NCBI GenBank assembly: GCA_905197955.1
Contig: CAJKAR010000005.1
Span: 1-64,000, forward strand
Length of the DNA: 64,000 bases
From: an uncultured Lentisphaeria bacterium
GTDB taxonomy: Bacteria > Verrucomicrobiota > Lentisphaeria > Victivallales > UBA1829
Direction of reading: 5' to 3'
Position numbers and translations under genes: made by a program. Shown piece after piece: positions 51,488 through 60,481 of the stretch. The notes beneath the pieces are model-generated. The model was not told the origin of the DNA. It did no database searches and saw only the letters and a list, made by a program, of their open reading frames with translations. Each line of letters starts with the position of its first letter. Positions within the stretch are counted from its first letter, which is position 1.

Positions 51488-54400
51488 ATGAGAAAAAGTG
51501 TATTGAAATGGTTCTGCGGAGCGGCGCTGCTGCTCTGTCTGAGTTGTTCGGGAAACGAGTCGCTGAAGGCTCCTTCCTGGATGAAAGTCATGCCGAATGG
51601 AACGTTCCAGATTGATGACATCCGTGCGGCGATCGGTGTAAATGACGGGCGCCGCGGAGCCAGTGAGACAGCTGCCAACAGCAAATTCGAAAAATCGCCA
51701 GCCACGATTGAACTTGACAGTAGAATCTGGCAGACTCGTTTTCGTCCGTTTACTCCGGGGCCGTTTTGTACGTTGCAGAAAAAGCTGACCGTGTTTTCCG
51801 ATACGGAACTCAACTGGCGCTATACCTTTCTGGGGGCTGAAAAGAGCGGGATCCGCGGTGTCGGTGTGGATCTGACCATGCCGACGGCTGAACGGGAATT
51901 CGTTGTGGACGGCAAAAAAGTTGCTGTTCCGGCAAAATTCTCCCGTGTGGTTCTTTTCAACGGGAAGTGCCGGATCCTGAGAATTCCTGTTGCGGGATCC
52001 GATGTCGAGTTTTCCGGGGATTTCACGCTGACCATTTCCGATCTTCGGAAGTGGGGGAGCGGAACGATTATTCTGACCATTCAGATGAAGCAGCTGGAAC
52101 GGCCCTGGAAAAAAGCCTCGTTCGAGTTCGATATCCGTTATCGCGGGGTGCGCGTTTCCCGTGAGGCGTTTCAGGCGGCGGGACTTCAATTTACTCCTGT
52201 TTCGCTTGCCGCCACTGTCAACAACACCACATGGGACGATGTCGCTGACGATGGAAAGTGCGGCTGGACCGATAAAGGTCCGCAGGATGATCTTCGTCTT
52301 TTCCGCTGCAAAGGACGCACGGTTTTGCATGAAATTCCATTTGATATTGCAGATCCAGCGAAAAGTCGCGGGAAAAACATTGTCAGCGTTGCTCATCGGA
52401 ACCTGGGGCTGAATCTTCCCGATTCCATCGAAATACCGATGAACGGAATCAAGGCTGGAGGTCTCTATTTTCTTCATGCCGCGGCATTGGCGAATGCCGC
52501 TCCGGGGAATTATGTGGTCCGGTACACGGATGGTTCGACGGAAAAAATCCAGCTTCGTAATTTCGACAATATTTTCAACTGGTGGAGCGTGGGGACAAGT
52601 TCCTCATCCGCCATTGGCTGGATTCCCGATCCGGCGGGCGACAGCAGAAAAGGCCTCGGACTTTATCCGTGGAGAAATCCGCATCCGGAGAAGCCGATTA
52701 CTTCCGTAACGATGAAAGTGGCTCCCGAGGCGAAAAAGACCATGCTGATGCTTGCCGGAATTACTGCGGTTGACCGGAGTCCGGTGATTCCGGCGGAGGA
52801 TGTGGCTCCGACCGTCAGCGATGCCGGCTGGATTCCATATTCTCCCGTTGATGGGAAAGCGCTGGAGAACAGCATTCTTGATGTTGCGGATATGGTTCCT
52901 GCCCCTGCGGGAAAATTTGGATTTGTCCGTGTGGACGGGGAACGTTTCCGCTTTGAAAACGGCAGGGAGGCTCGTTTCATGGGAATGTGTGTGCTCGGCT
53001 TCTTTCAGTCGGATAAGGCCTATACCTCCAAGGTTCTGCGCCGACTGCGGGGGATGGGAGTGAACATTGTCCGGGTCGGGGTCGGAGGAGATGAGAACGG
53101 CGGAATCTTCAAGCCTGGCGGACACATGGAGTTCGATCCGCAGCGTCTTGACCGCTATTTCTTCTATCTTGCCGAACTGAAGAAAAACGGCATTTACATT
53201 CAGTTCGATCTTTTGCCGTCACGCGGTGTGAAGAAGTTTGAGAGTCCGGAACTGGAGGGAGTCCGCTGGTATCCCAACGTGTTTGTCATGCCGCAGATCC
53301 GCAATCGCCAGAAGGAACTGATTACCAAGCTCCTCACAACTGTGAATCCCTATACCGGACTGCCGCTTGCGAAGGATCCCGCGCTGGCAATGCTGATGGT
53401 GGTCAATGAGACTTCTCTTCTTGATCAGCCGGTCCGCGACAAACTGACCCATCCGCTGGTCAAGGCGGAATTGAAGAAGAAGTTCAACCATTTTCTGATT
53501 GAGAAGTATAAAGATCGCGAAACTCTGAAAAAAACGTGGAAGGGATCGCTTGCCGATTCCGAGGATCCCGAGTCGGGAACGGTTGCCATTCCGATGGATT
53601 ACAACCGGCATCGTTACTCTGTCGAACGTGAAACGGATTGTCGTGCTTTCATGGCGGCGCTTCAGAGCGAATATTTCAGGGAGATCCGGGATCATGTACG
53701 TTCGCTGGGATGTGTTGCGCCCATTACCGGAAGCAATCATTGGACGACTGATCCGCTGGATTTTTATTCGAATGCCGAGTCGACCGATTTCATTGACCGC
53801 CATGCGTACTGGGCGCATCCGGCTGTGGACAACGGATGGGGAATTGAACAGATTCTATTCAATCCCAATTCCTCGCTGAAGTCCGGAGCGGGGGGATTGC
53901 TGGAGCAGATCACGGCACGTCGCGTTGCGGGAAAACCGTTTACGTTGACCGAGTGGAATGTCGCATCGACGAATGAATTCCGTGCCGATGCCCAGCTCTA
54001 CATGCCTGCCTATGCTTCGATGCACGGATGGAATTTGTTTCAGTTCCTGTTTAATATGAATCGTGCGCTGTCGGAGCCGAAACGGATCGGGAGTGCCTTT
54101 GATCTGGAGCGGGATGTGCTGCAGCTTTCCATGTGGCCTGCGACGGCGGTCATGTTCCATCGGCAGGATATCCGCAAAAGCGAGCCGGGATTCCGTGAAA
54201 CAATGACGTTTGCGGAGGCTGCGAATCCGCGAGGGAAACGATTTGATGCGGGAAAATTGACTCGGGCGGGACTCTGTACCGGTGCGGGAATTGGTTTTGT
54301 CGAGAATGCTGATATGAAAAAAACGCAGGTACGAGTTCCTTCCGAGGATCAGAAGTCGTTTGCTTCCGATACAGGCGAACTGTTCTGGGAAAAGAGGGGG

Positions 54401-54829
54401 CTTTTCCGGATTGATACGCCGCGTACACAGGCATTTGCAGGATTCGTTCCGAATGAGACGATCAAATGTCGGGATGTGGATTTCAAGACAGGCAATGATT
54501 TTGCGGTTGTGATTATGACCAGTCGTGACAATCAGCCTTTGAATGTTTCTGGGCGGATTCTGATGACTGCGACAGCCCGCTGCTGGAATACCGGGATGAA
54601 ATATGCGCGTCTTCGCAACCGGATTTCTGCGCAGGGGGTTGCTCCGCAGATTTTTCAGCCGGTAAAGGGAACTGTTTCGCTGCGGACTGGAAAGGCACTG
54701 GAGGTCTATGCGCTTGATTTTTCCGGACGGCGGACTGCACCGGTCAAATGTATCTACCGTGACGGCGTTCTGACAATTCCAATCGGCGCATCCGTTCACT
54801 ATGAACTGACGGAAGATGGGAAAAAATGA
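51488..54829 (+). CDS. Secreted multidomain glycosidase-like protein (clan GH-A type)
   Basis: A 1113-residue exported protein with signal MRKSVLKWFCGAALLLCLSC; Cys20 may be lipidated, although the lipobox is atypical. Residues about 30-460 are beta-rich, probably carbohydrate-binding sandwiches (DFTLTISDLRKWG, NIFNWWSVG). Residues about 475-870 form a glycosidase barrel: RFMGMCVLGFF and LRGMGVNIVRVG at the start, N640-E641 in MVVNETSL as acid/base (the usual Pro after N-E is Thr here) and E822 in FTLTEWNVAS as nucleophile. This is the GH5/GH42-like plan. A beta domain closes the protein. GGGAG precedes the ATG. A pseudopilin and an esterase follow. The substrate is not known; the esterase suggests an acetylated polysaccharide. 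Confidence 0.85.
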   Translation: MRKSVLKWFCGAALLLCLSCSGNESLKAPSWMKVMPNGTFQIDDIRAAIGVNDGRRGASETAANSKFEKSPATIELDSRIWQTRFRPFTPGPFCTLQKKLTVFSDTELNWRYTFLGAEKSGIRGVGVDLTMPTAEREFVVDGKKVAVPAKFSRVVLFNGKCRILRIPVAGSDVEFSGDFTLTISDLRKWGSGTIILTIQMKQLERPWKKASFEFDIRYRGVRVSREAFQAAGLQFTPVSLAATVNNTTWDDVADDGKCGWTDKGPQDDLRLFRCKGRTVLHEIPFDIADPAKSRGKNIVSVAHRNLGLNLPDSIEIPMNGIKAGGLYFLHAAALANAAPGNYVVRYTDGSTEKIQLRNFDNIFNWWSVGTSSSSAIGWIPDPAGDSRKGLGLYPWRNPHPEKPITSVTMKVAPEAKKTMLMLAGITAVDRSPVIPAEDVAPTVSDAGWIPYSPVDGKALENSILDVADMVPAPAGKFGFVRVDGERFRFENGREARFMGMCVLGFFQSDKAYTSKVLRRLRGMGVNIVRVGVGGDENGGIFKPGGHMEFDPQRLDRYFFYLAELKKNGIYIQFDLLPSRGVKKFESPELEGVRWYPNVFVMPQIRNRQKELITKLLTTVNPYTGLPLAKDPALAMLMVVNETSLLDQPVRDKLTHPLVKAELKKKFNHFLIEKYKDRETLKKTWKGSLADSEDPESGTVAIPMDYNRHRYSVERETDCRAFMAALQSEYFREIRDHVRSLGCVAPITGSNHWTTDPLDFYSNAESTDFIDRHAYWAHPAVDNGWGIEQILFNPNSSLKSGAGGLLEQITARRVAGKPFTLTEWNVASTNEFRADAQLYMPAYASMHGWNLFQFLFNMNRALSEPKRIGSAFDLERDVLQLSMWPATAVMFHRQDIRKSEPGFRETMTFAEAANPRGKRFDAGKLTRAGLCTGAGIGFVENADMKKTQVRVPSEDQKSFASDTGELFWEKRGLFRIDTPRTQAFAGFVPNETIKCRDVDFKTGNDFAVVIMTSRDNQPLNVSGRILMTATARCWNTGMKYARLRNRISAQGVAPQIFQPVKGTVSLRTGKALEVYALDFSGRRTAPVKCIYRDGVLTIPIGASVHYELTEDGKK

Positions 54830-54900
54830 GATCATTTCAATTCGCAAAATGGATTTTGTCTGTTGGCGGGATAGAGAAAAAAACAAGAAGGAGTTTCAAA

Positions 54901-55569
54901 ATGAAACGTTGTTTTTCTTTAATTGAATTGCTGATTATTGTTGCGATTATTGCGATTCTGGTTGCTCTGCTGCTTCCGGCGCTCCAGAAGGCAAGATCGA
55001 AATCGCGGGATGCGATCTGCCTGGGGAATCTCAAACAGGGTGGGGTGGCGATGAATTCCTATGCGCAGGATTTTGATGATTATGTGAATCCGTGGCCGCT
55101 CGGGAGTTGGACAGGGGATGCCTGTATCCGGCATACGACCTCATGGAGGGGATTCGGACTTTATTACCGTTTCAAATATCTGGAAAATCCAAAATCCATG
55201 TTTTGCGGTTTGTTTGGCGAGTTCAACAATTCCGCCAGAGGGGATATCGAGTATAATGCCATTGATTGGGGGACGATGAAGTATAAGCCGGGAGTGCCCT
55301 CCTCGCTGGGGTCCGCCGGAGCCGAAGCGGAGGTCATCTGGGGATGCTACATCATGCGAGGGATGCGCAGCAATTCGAATCAGCCGCCGCGTCTGTTCAA
55401 AGCGGCTTCGACTGCGATGGTTTCTGAATACGGATGCAATCGGATTGACGGTTCCCTGAATACTCGCTGGTTTGCGGCGCACACGGGCAGATGGCCCGTT
55501 CTGTACGGAGATGCCCGTGCGGTTTTTCTTTCGGAAAAGGAGATCCGGAAGGCCTGGTGGTATGACTGA
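54901..55569 (+). CDS. Pseudopilin with prepilin N-terminus, altered H-X9-DG
   Basis: A 222-residue prepilin-like protein. The start MKRCFSLIELLIIVAIIAIL has the peptidase site (leader, then F-S-L-I-E) and the long hydrophobic helix. I chose ATG 54901, which has AAGGAG eight bases upstream, over a start at 54826 that overlaps the glycosidase end. The head contains LYYRFKYLENPKSMFC and EVIWGCYIMRGMRS. The expected H-X9-DG near the C-terminus is HTGRWPVLYGDA here, so spacing and His-Asp are kept but Gly is lost. It lies between the glycosidase and the esterase in one operon. As at the other two loci, there is exactly one pseudopilin. Confidence 0.92.
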   Translation: MKRCFSLIELLIIVAIIAILVALLLPALQKARSKSRDAICLGNLKQGGVAMNSYAQDFDDYVNPWPLGSWTGDACIRHTTSWRGFGLYYRFKYLENPKSMFCGLFGEFNNSARGDIEYNAIDWGTMKYKPGVPSSLGSAGAEAEVIWGCYIMRGMRSNSNQPPRLFKAASTAMVSEYGCNRIDGSLNTRWFAAHTGRWPVLYGDARAVFLSEKEIRKAWWYD

Positions 55570-55647
55570 TGATTGGGTGCCGATAAGTGGAACAAAGAAC
55601 TTTTGATGTATGGTTTGAAGCAGCAAAATACGAAATAGTGGTGTTAT

Positions 55648-57126
55648 ATGAAGACGGGGATGGTTCGAGAAGGATTTGTTGCGGGACTGTTGTTGGCGGT
55701 GGCAGTGTTGCTGCCGTTGCCGGCATTGGGAGAGGGGAATGGGAAGACGGCGAATGTCCCGGCGTGTCTGTTTGCGGTTCGTGATGGGATGCCGAATCTG
55801 GCGGCAAAGCTGGAAGCGGGAAAAAAAGTGGAGATCGTTTTTCTTGGCGGATCCATTACGGTAATGGGAGGTTACACAAGCGTTGGATATGTACGGTATG
55901 TGGAGCGCTGGCTGAAAGAACGTTATCCCCGGGCGGAAATCAAGGTACATAATGCGGGAGTCCCCGGGACGGGGTCGGAATATGGAGCGAAGCGATACGA
56001 TCGCGATGTGCTTCGATATCGTCCGGATGCTGTATTTATCGAGTTTGCTGTGAATGACGGAAAATCGGATCAAACGGTGTCAATGGAACGGATGGTTCAT
56101 AAAAGCTGGCTGAAAGATCCGCGGATAGACCTGGTTTTTTTCTATACGCTGGATAAATCCCATCTGGAAAGTTACAGAAAGGGAAATCTGCCATTTGCGG
56201 CGGGGTGTCACGAGCGTGTGGCGGAACGTTACGGGATTCCCACGATCGGGACAGCGTTTCATGCAGCGGAGAAAGTCAATTCCGGATTAATTGAATGGAA
56301 GGCCTTTTCCGGAGATACCTGTCACCCGTCCGCGCTCGGGTTTCGTTTATTTGACGAGGCTTTTGCTGCGGTGCTACCGAAATTGCTTCAGGCAAAATCG
56401 GATGGTTTGCCGCATAAACTGGGGCAGCCGATTACAGCAAATTTGGAAGTTTATCCTCCGGTATTGAAGGCAAAACCGTTGGTTTCTCCGAAAACATTTC
56501 ATTTTGCCGAAGGGGATGCTCCGGCGGCGGTGTATGATTTGCCTATTCCTGCGGAGCATTGGGTCGGAGAGGCCATTTATCGTTCACCAGAAGGGAAAGC
56601 TCTTTGGAAGATAAAATGTCTGCCCCGTCGTTTTGCGGGAAAACTGGATGGAAGTGCGGGATTGGACCGTTCCCTGTGGAAGGGAAACGATGCAGAGTGG
56701 TTTGAGGAGGGACGCAGTTTCAGCGGTACAGATGGTATGCCGGTATTTTCCGGCTACGGAAAGAGTGGTAGTTTACTGGGCGTATCAGGCAGTAGTGTAG
56801 GGGTTCTGAGTTTTACTGCGCCGGAGAGGGGGATATATGAATTCAGGGTTTGTTCCGGAGCATTTCAGATGTGGGCGAATGAAGGCAGTACGGTAGTGTT
56901 TTCTGCCCTGAAATTTACGGGAAAAGGAGATCAAGGGAAGGTTCTTGCAGTTCACCGTGAGGTCCGGAAAGAGAGACGTGGTATTTCCATGTCCTTTTCC
57001 GTGGAACTTGAGAGAGGGGATGAGATCGCCTTTCTTGCGGATATGAAATTGCCGGAATATATTCGCGGGGGTTGGAGTCATTTGAAGATTACAGGAGCTC
57101 GGAAACTGCCGTCTCAGGAATTCTGA
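55648..57126 (+). CDS. Secreted SGNH/GDSL hydrolase with C-terminal beta domain
   Basis: A 492-residue exported esterase. After the signal peptide (GLLLAVAVLLPLPALG) come the four SGNH blocks: S69 in FLGGSIT, Gly in HNAGVPGTGS, N136 in EFAVNDG and the D223-H226 pair in GDTCHPSALG. All catalytic residues are present. The family includes acetyl-xylan and rhamnogalacturonan acetylesterases, so removal of acetyl groups from a polysaccharide is likely. Residues about 260-490 are beta-rich and may bind carbohydrate. It is the last gene of the module with the large glycosidase and pseudopilin, and its final codons form a terminator hairpin. The exact ester is not known. Confidence 0.92.
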   Translation: MKTGMVREGFVAGLLLAVAVLLPLPALGEGNGKTANVPACLFAVRDGMPNLAAKLEAGKKVEIVFLGGSITVMGGYTSVGYVRYVERWLKERYPRAEIKVHNAGVPGTGSEYGAKRYDRDVLRYRPDAVFIEFAVNDGKSDQTVSMERMVHKSWLKDPRIDLVFFYTLDKSHLESYRKGNLPFAAGCHERVAERYGIPTIGTAFHAAEKVNSGLIEWKAFSGDTCHPSALGFRLFDEAFAAVLPKLLQAKSDGLPHKLGQPITANLEVYPPVLKAKPLVSPKTFHFAEGDAPAAVYDLPIPAEHWVGEAIYRSPEGKALWKIKCLPRRFAGKLDGSAGLDRSLWKGNDAEWFEEGRSFSGTDGMPVFSGYGKSGSLLGVSGSSVGVLSFTAPERGIYEFRVCSGAFQMWANEGSTVVFSALKFTGKGDQGKVLAVHREVRKERRGISMSFSVELERGDEIAFLADMKLPEYIRGGWSHLKITGARKLPSQEF

Positions 57127-57131
57127 GACGG
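57109..57131 (+). terminator. Hairpin overlapping the end of the esterase gene
   Basis: CCGTCTCAG and CTGAGACGG (9 bp, loop GAATT) span the last codons and the stop codon. GGTATTGTTTG follows, a modest U-tract. Confidence 0.6.
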
Positions 57132-57144
57132 GGTATTGTTTGTA

Positions 57145-57444
57145 TCAGGATTCTGAGGTGGTGGAAAGTAGTTTTTTCCATTGCTTCAGAATACATTCCC
57201 TGGAAAAATTCTGGTGATAGTACCGGAAAACATGTTGTTTCAGATCATCGATTTTGTGTTTGTCTGAAAAAAGACCTTCGAGTTCCTCTGTTGTATTTTC
57301 CGACAGGAGCCAGCCGAGATTCAATTGTGTACACCGCTGGGCAATTTCACTTTTTCCTGAACCGGAAAAAGGACCGGACGTCCGATCGCTAATGTTCCAA
57401 AAAAATGCTGAATAATTTTTTTTAAATTTATGATTATATTTCAA
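57145..57444 (-). pseudogene. C-terminal remnant of a glycosyltransferase
   Basis: This frame of about 99 residues has no start with a ribosome site, but its last 65 residues look like the end of a GT4-type glycosyltransferase: SGKSEIAQRCTQLNLGWLL, ENTTEELEGLFSD and YYHQNFSRECILKQWKKLL. In whole enzymes this end follows the nucleotide-sugar site, of which only SGKSE may remain. The region is richer in A and T than its neighbours, as is the stretch up to 57540. It is most likely a decayed remnant left after a deletion or insertion between the two glycan modules. The alternative is a short free-standing protein, for which there is no support. Confidence 0.6.
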
Positions 57445-57567
57445 ATTGTTTGATGTTTTTTAGTTTGATTCTTTTTGATATGTCTTTGGATGTATATGCA
57501 ATATTGTTACAGACCGTTGTTTTTTCGTGAGGGACAGTTTGAAGAGAGAATGTTTTTCTGATTGTCC

Positions 57568-57605
57568 GGAACGCTTTCCTCTGTTTTGTCAGCGGAAAGC
57601 GTTCC
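57568..57605 (-). terminator. 12-bp hairpin after the third-module glycosidase
   Basis: GGAACGCTTTCC and its exact complement enclose a 14-base loop, 13 bases beyond the stop codon. No long T-run follows, so it may be a weak terminator or a 3' stability element. Confidence 0.6.
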
Positions 57606-57618
57606 ACTGGATTTGTTG

Positions 57619-60474
57619 TTATTTCAGAATGATTTCTCCGAAATTTTTCGGAGGAAGACGCTTCAGTTCAAAGAATCCGATTGCGGAAACATCGTTCTGT
57701 TTTTTGTATTCTGCATCGCGGTCGTTGACCGTTCCCGCGCAGAAAACCGACATGCCAGGACGAACTTTCTTCAGATTAATGAAATGCCATGGGACGGCAA
57801 CCTGATACAAGATTTCCATTTGACCGTTTTTCATTTTGGAAAGGGAAATGCTGCGTGGGAACTCCTGCGGGGAAAGAAGTCCCGTTTTCTGTGCTTCCGG
57901 ATCAAATGTGTATGCTCTCCAGGCCTCGGGGCCCTCTGGCGTCAGGGCAAGATTGATTTCACTGAAGGCGAGCTGGAGCTGTTCCCCCACGCTGTTCGAG
58001 GTGCGTGGAACATTCTTTTTTCTGGCGAATCCCAATTGAATACTGTCGCCGTTCCAGAGATTTCTGCCACGGGACTTCTGGAGGAAAAGATCATCAAGAA
58101 CTCGGATTTTCAGCAGAAAGTACTTCTCATTCCAGCCGAACGCGATCGCAGCGGAGAGATCCTGGGACCCATTGTGATATTCCGGACTTCGGACGCATTC
58201 TCCCGGCAGTTGCAGGGCAGGTTCCGCTTTCCATGCGGAGAAGTCGCCGTTTTGTCCGACTCCAGGCAGATAATCTGCTGCAAGGAAGTTGAATTCCTCG
58301 CGTTTTCGGGAACGATAACCGGATTTCAGCTCAATCGTGAGCTCCGTTGCGAATTTTTGGAATGGAGAAGGCTCAAAGCCGGGAAAGAGCAGCGTAAATT
58401 CCCGGCTCTGATTGCCTTTCAGGAAGAATGCGATTCTTTTCCTGGCTTCCGGAAAACCGGGGATTCGAGAAGAAAGTGTTCCGGAACAGTCGGAACAGGA
58501 GAGATTTTTCAGGATGAACCTGAGCCCGAAGACTCCATCGCGAGAGCAGTATGTCTGTTCGTTTTCCACGGCGACCGGTGGACGTACTCCGAGACGTACT
58601 CCGGTCGATGCCAGAATTCGTCCAGTTTTATCTACCAGATTCAGCTGAATGGGATAACGTCCTTCCGGGAGAGTCTGCGGAAGACGTAGTTTGAGGGTAT
58701 AAAGAGAACCTTTTTTCAGAAATGCAGTTTTCTCTTTCATTCGAAGTACAGGGGATGTCTTCAGAATGAGATGTCCATCGGCAAGGACTGAGCCGGAGAG
58801 TGTGATCTCCTCGCCGGGAACACCGGCTAAATCCGTGGAGTCAGGATGGATTTTACGTTCGGCATTCCGTCCCCACAGTTTCGGATCCGCATCCAGAATG
58901 TAGACAGGAGATTCCGAGAGCGTCAGAGCAAGACTGCCTTTGTCTGTTTTTATCCGTTTCCGGTTGCCCATGATATCGGCGACTTCGATGCTGTCTCTGC
59001 CTGTTTCGATACGGACCTCGGTATTTCGTCCGCTGAAGTCCCAGAGAGCGATCACGCAGTGGTCGTTCCGATCCGCGTAGGAATAACCTAGGACGGTGTC
59101 GCCTAGGTATTCGATCGTTCCGGTTGGTCGATGTCCTTCCAGCAGGAAACTGGCAGCGGCAAGGGCTGGAAATACCGGACGGGGCGACACCTTTTCCGTT
59201 CCCCAGATATGTTGCGGAATGGTCAGATTGTAGGTCAACCCATAGTCGCCTCTGGCGGATGCATCATGATCGTAGCCGTAGAACGGTTCGTTGGAAAGGA
59301 TTCCTTCTCCAAGCAGAATCAAACTGGCGCGGACTTGTCCGTACATCTGAATCCGTTCTTCCGCGGGGGTGGCTTTTGCGGAATAGCCGGATTCATTCGT
59401 CCGGATGCCGATCTTTCTGCCTTTCGCATATTGCCGGATCGTCTCTTTGAGTGCCCGGATGTTTTCCACAAGTCCATTTTCCTCCACCGGGTAAGCAATG
59501 TAGGGATGCAGCGACACTTCATCCACCAGATCCAGAAATCCTTTTTCGAACAGTTTCCTGTGCGCGTCCACGGATCCGATTCCGATATGGGAGAAGCAGG
59601 GCCCCAGAATCAGTGCATCCGGGTCGGCTTCCCGGATCGCTTTTCGCGCAAGCCGATAGATTCGGACGATGTCGTCATTGGAAAGATAGAGATCCGGTTC
59701 CCAGAGCGGCTGATAGCGCATGACTTTGTCAAAGCCTTTCTGTTCCAGTCCACGCTTCGCCGTGTCGTAGTAAACTTTAGCGAAGAGCTCCTCGCCTTGC
59801 TTGTTCAGCGGACGCAGGGATTGTTCGTTGCCTGTGAGATTTCCTTTTTTCTGCGCGGCGGTCAGCTGTTGGAAAACGCTGCTCGGACCGCGGAATACCT
59901 CATAGGAATAGAATACCCAGGTTTTGTTTTTCCGGGCTCTGAGAAACTCCTCTCTGTTTTTCGCCATGAGCCGCATTCCCCAGCGGCATCCGATCCATGG
60001 TCCGAGCGTCGCTTTCCCGGAAGAGTTTCCGTGCAGTCCGAAAAACGACTCTTCCGGGGGGAGAACTTTCCGGGCGGCCGGATCCGGCAGAACGGCATAG
60101 GTCAGACAGCCCGCCGGACGGCTTCCGGTTTTCTGCAGAAGAGTCCCATCCGAGAGTTTTGCCAGCACGCGGTAGAAACCGTATTCTTCCCGCGGAACGT
60201 TTGTGACGCTTCCGTTCCATTCTCCTTTTTCATTTGCCTGAAAGGGAATCCGGAGCGTTTTCCGGCTTTTTTCGTTCTGATCCTGAAAATCCAGCAGAAG
60301 GGTTTCCTTTTTCCCGGGAGCGAGTCCGCCGACTTTGAAATATAACGTGATACCTTCTCCCCGTTTGAAGAGACTGTTGTACGGATTCGATGTATCTCCC
60401 GTGAGCACCACGGCGGCGTCTGCCGCAAATACGGCAAAAAGAGACAGAGCGGATAAAAGTAATCTTTTTTTCAT
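57619..60474 (-). CDS. Secreted glycosidase-like protein (clan GH-A fold, CBM9-like C-terminus)
   Basis: A 951-residue exported protein with signal MKKRLLLSALSLFAVFAADA. After a beta domain (about 25-130) comes a glycosidase barrel (about 140-470): E259 in YQPLWEPDLY as acid/base and E361 in IRTNESGYS as nucleophile, as in clan GH-A. Beta domains follow, including SESPVYILDADPKLWG. A C-terminal CBM9/DOMON-like domain begins GQNGDFSAWKAEP and contains AFGWNEKYFLLKIRV, matching in outline the end of the 1212-residue protein at 3855-7493. It lies 7 bases behind a secreted propeller in one operon and is paralogous to the truncated gene at the window edge. The family and substrate are not assigned. 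Confidence 0.84.
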   Translation of the reverse strand: MKKRLLLSALSLFAVFAADAAVVLTGDTSNPYNSLFKRGEGITLYFKVGGLAPGKKETLLLDFQDQNEKSRKTLRIPFQANEKGEWNGSVTNVPREEYGFYRVLAKLSDGTLLQKTGSRPAGCLTYAVLPDPAARKVLPPEESFFGLHGNSSGKATLGPWIGCRWGMRLMAKNREEFLRARKNKTWVFYSYEVFRGPSSVFQQLTAAQKKGNLTGNEQSLRPLNKQGEELFAKVYYDTAKRGLEQKGFDKVMRYQPLWEPDLYLSNDDIVRIYRLARKAIREADPDALILGPCFSHIGIGSVDAHRKLFEKGFLDLVDEVSLHPYIAYPVEENGLVENIRALKETIRQYAKGRKIGIRTNESGYSAKATPAEERIQMYGQVRASLILLGEGILSNEPFYGYDHDASARGDYGLTYNLTIPQHIWGTEKVSPRPVFPALAAASFLLEGHRPTGTIEYLGDTVLGYSYADRNDHCVIALWDFSGRNTEVRIETGRDSIEVADIMGNRKRIKTDKGSLALTLSESPVYILDADPKLWGRNAERKIHPDSTDLAGVPGEEITLSGSVLADGHLILKTSPVLRMKEKTAFLKKGSLYTLKLRLPQTLPEGRYPIQLNLVDKTGRILASTGVRLGVRPPVAVENEQTYCSRDGVFGLRFILKNLSCSDCSGTLSSRIPGFPEARKRIAFFLKGNQSREFTLLFPGFEPSPFQKFATELTIELKSGYRSRKREEFNFLAADYLPGVGQNGDFSAWKAEPALQLPGECVRSPEYHNGSQDLSAAIAFGWNEKYFLLKIRVLDDLFLQKSRGRNLWNGDSIQLGFARKKNVPRTSNSVGEQLQLAFSEINLALTPEGPEAWRAYTFDPEAQKTGLLSPQEFPRSISLSKMKNGQMEILYQVAVPWHFINLKKVRPGMSVFCAGTVNDRDAEYKKQNDVSAIGFFELKRLPPKNFGEIILK

Positions 60475-60481
60475 AAACTCC

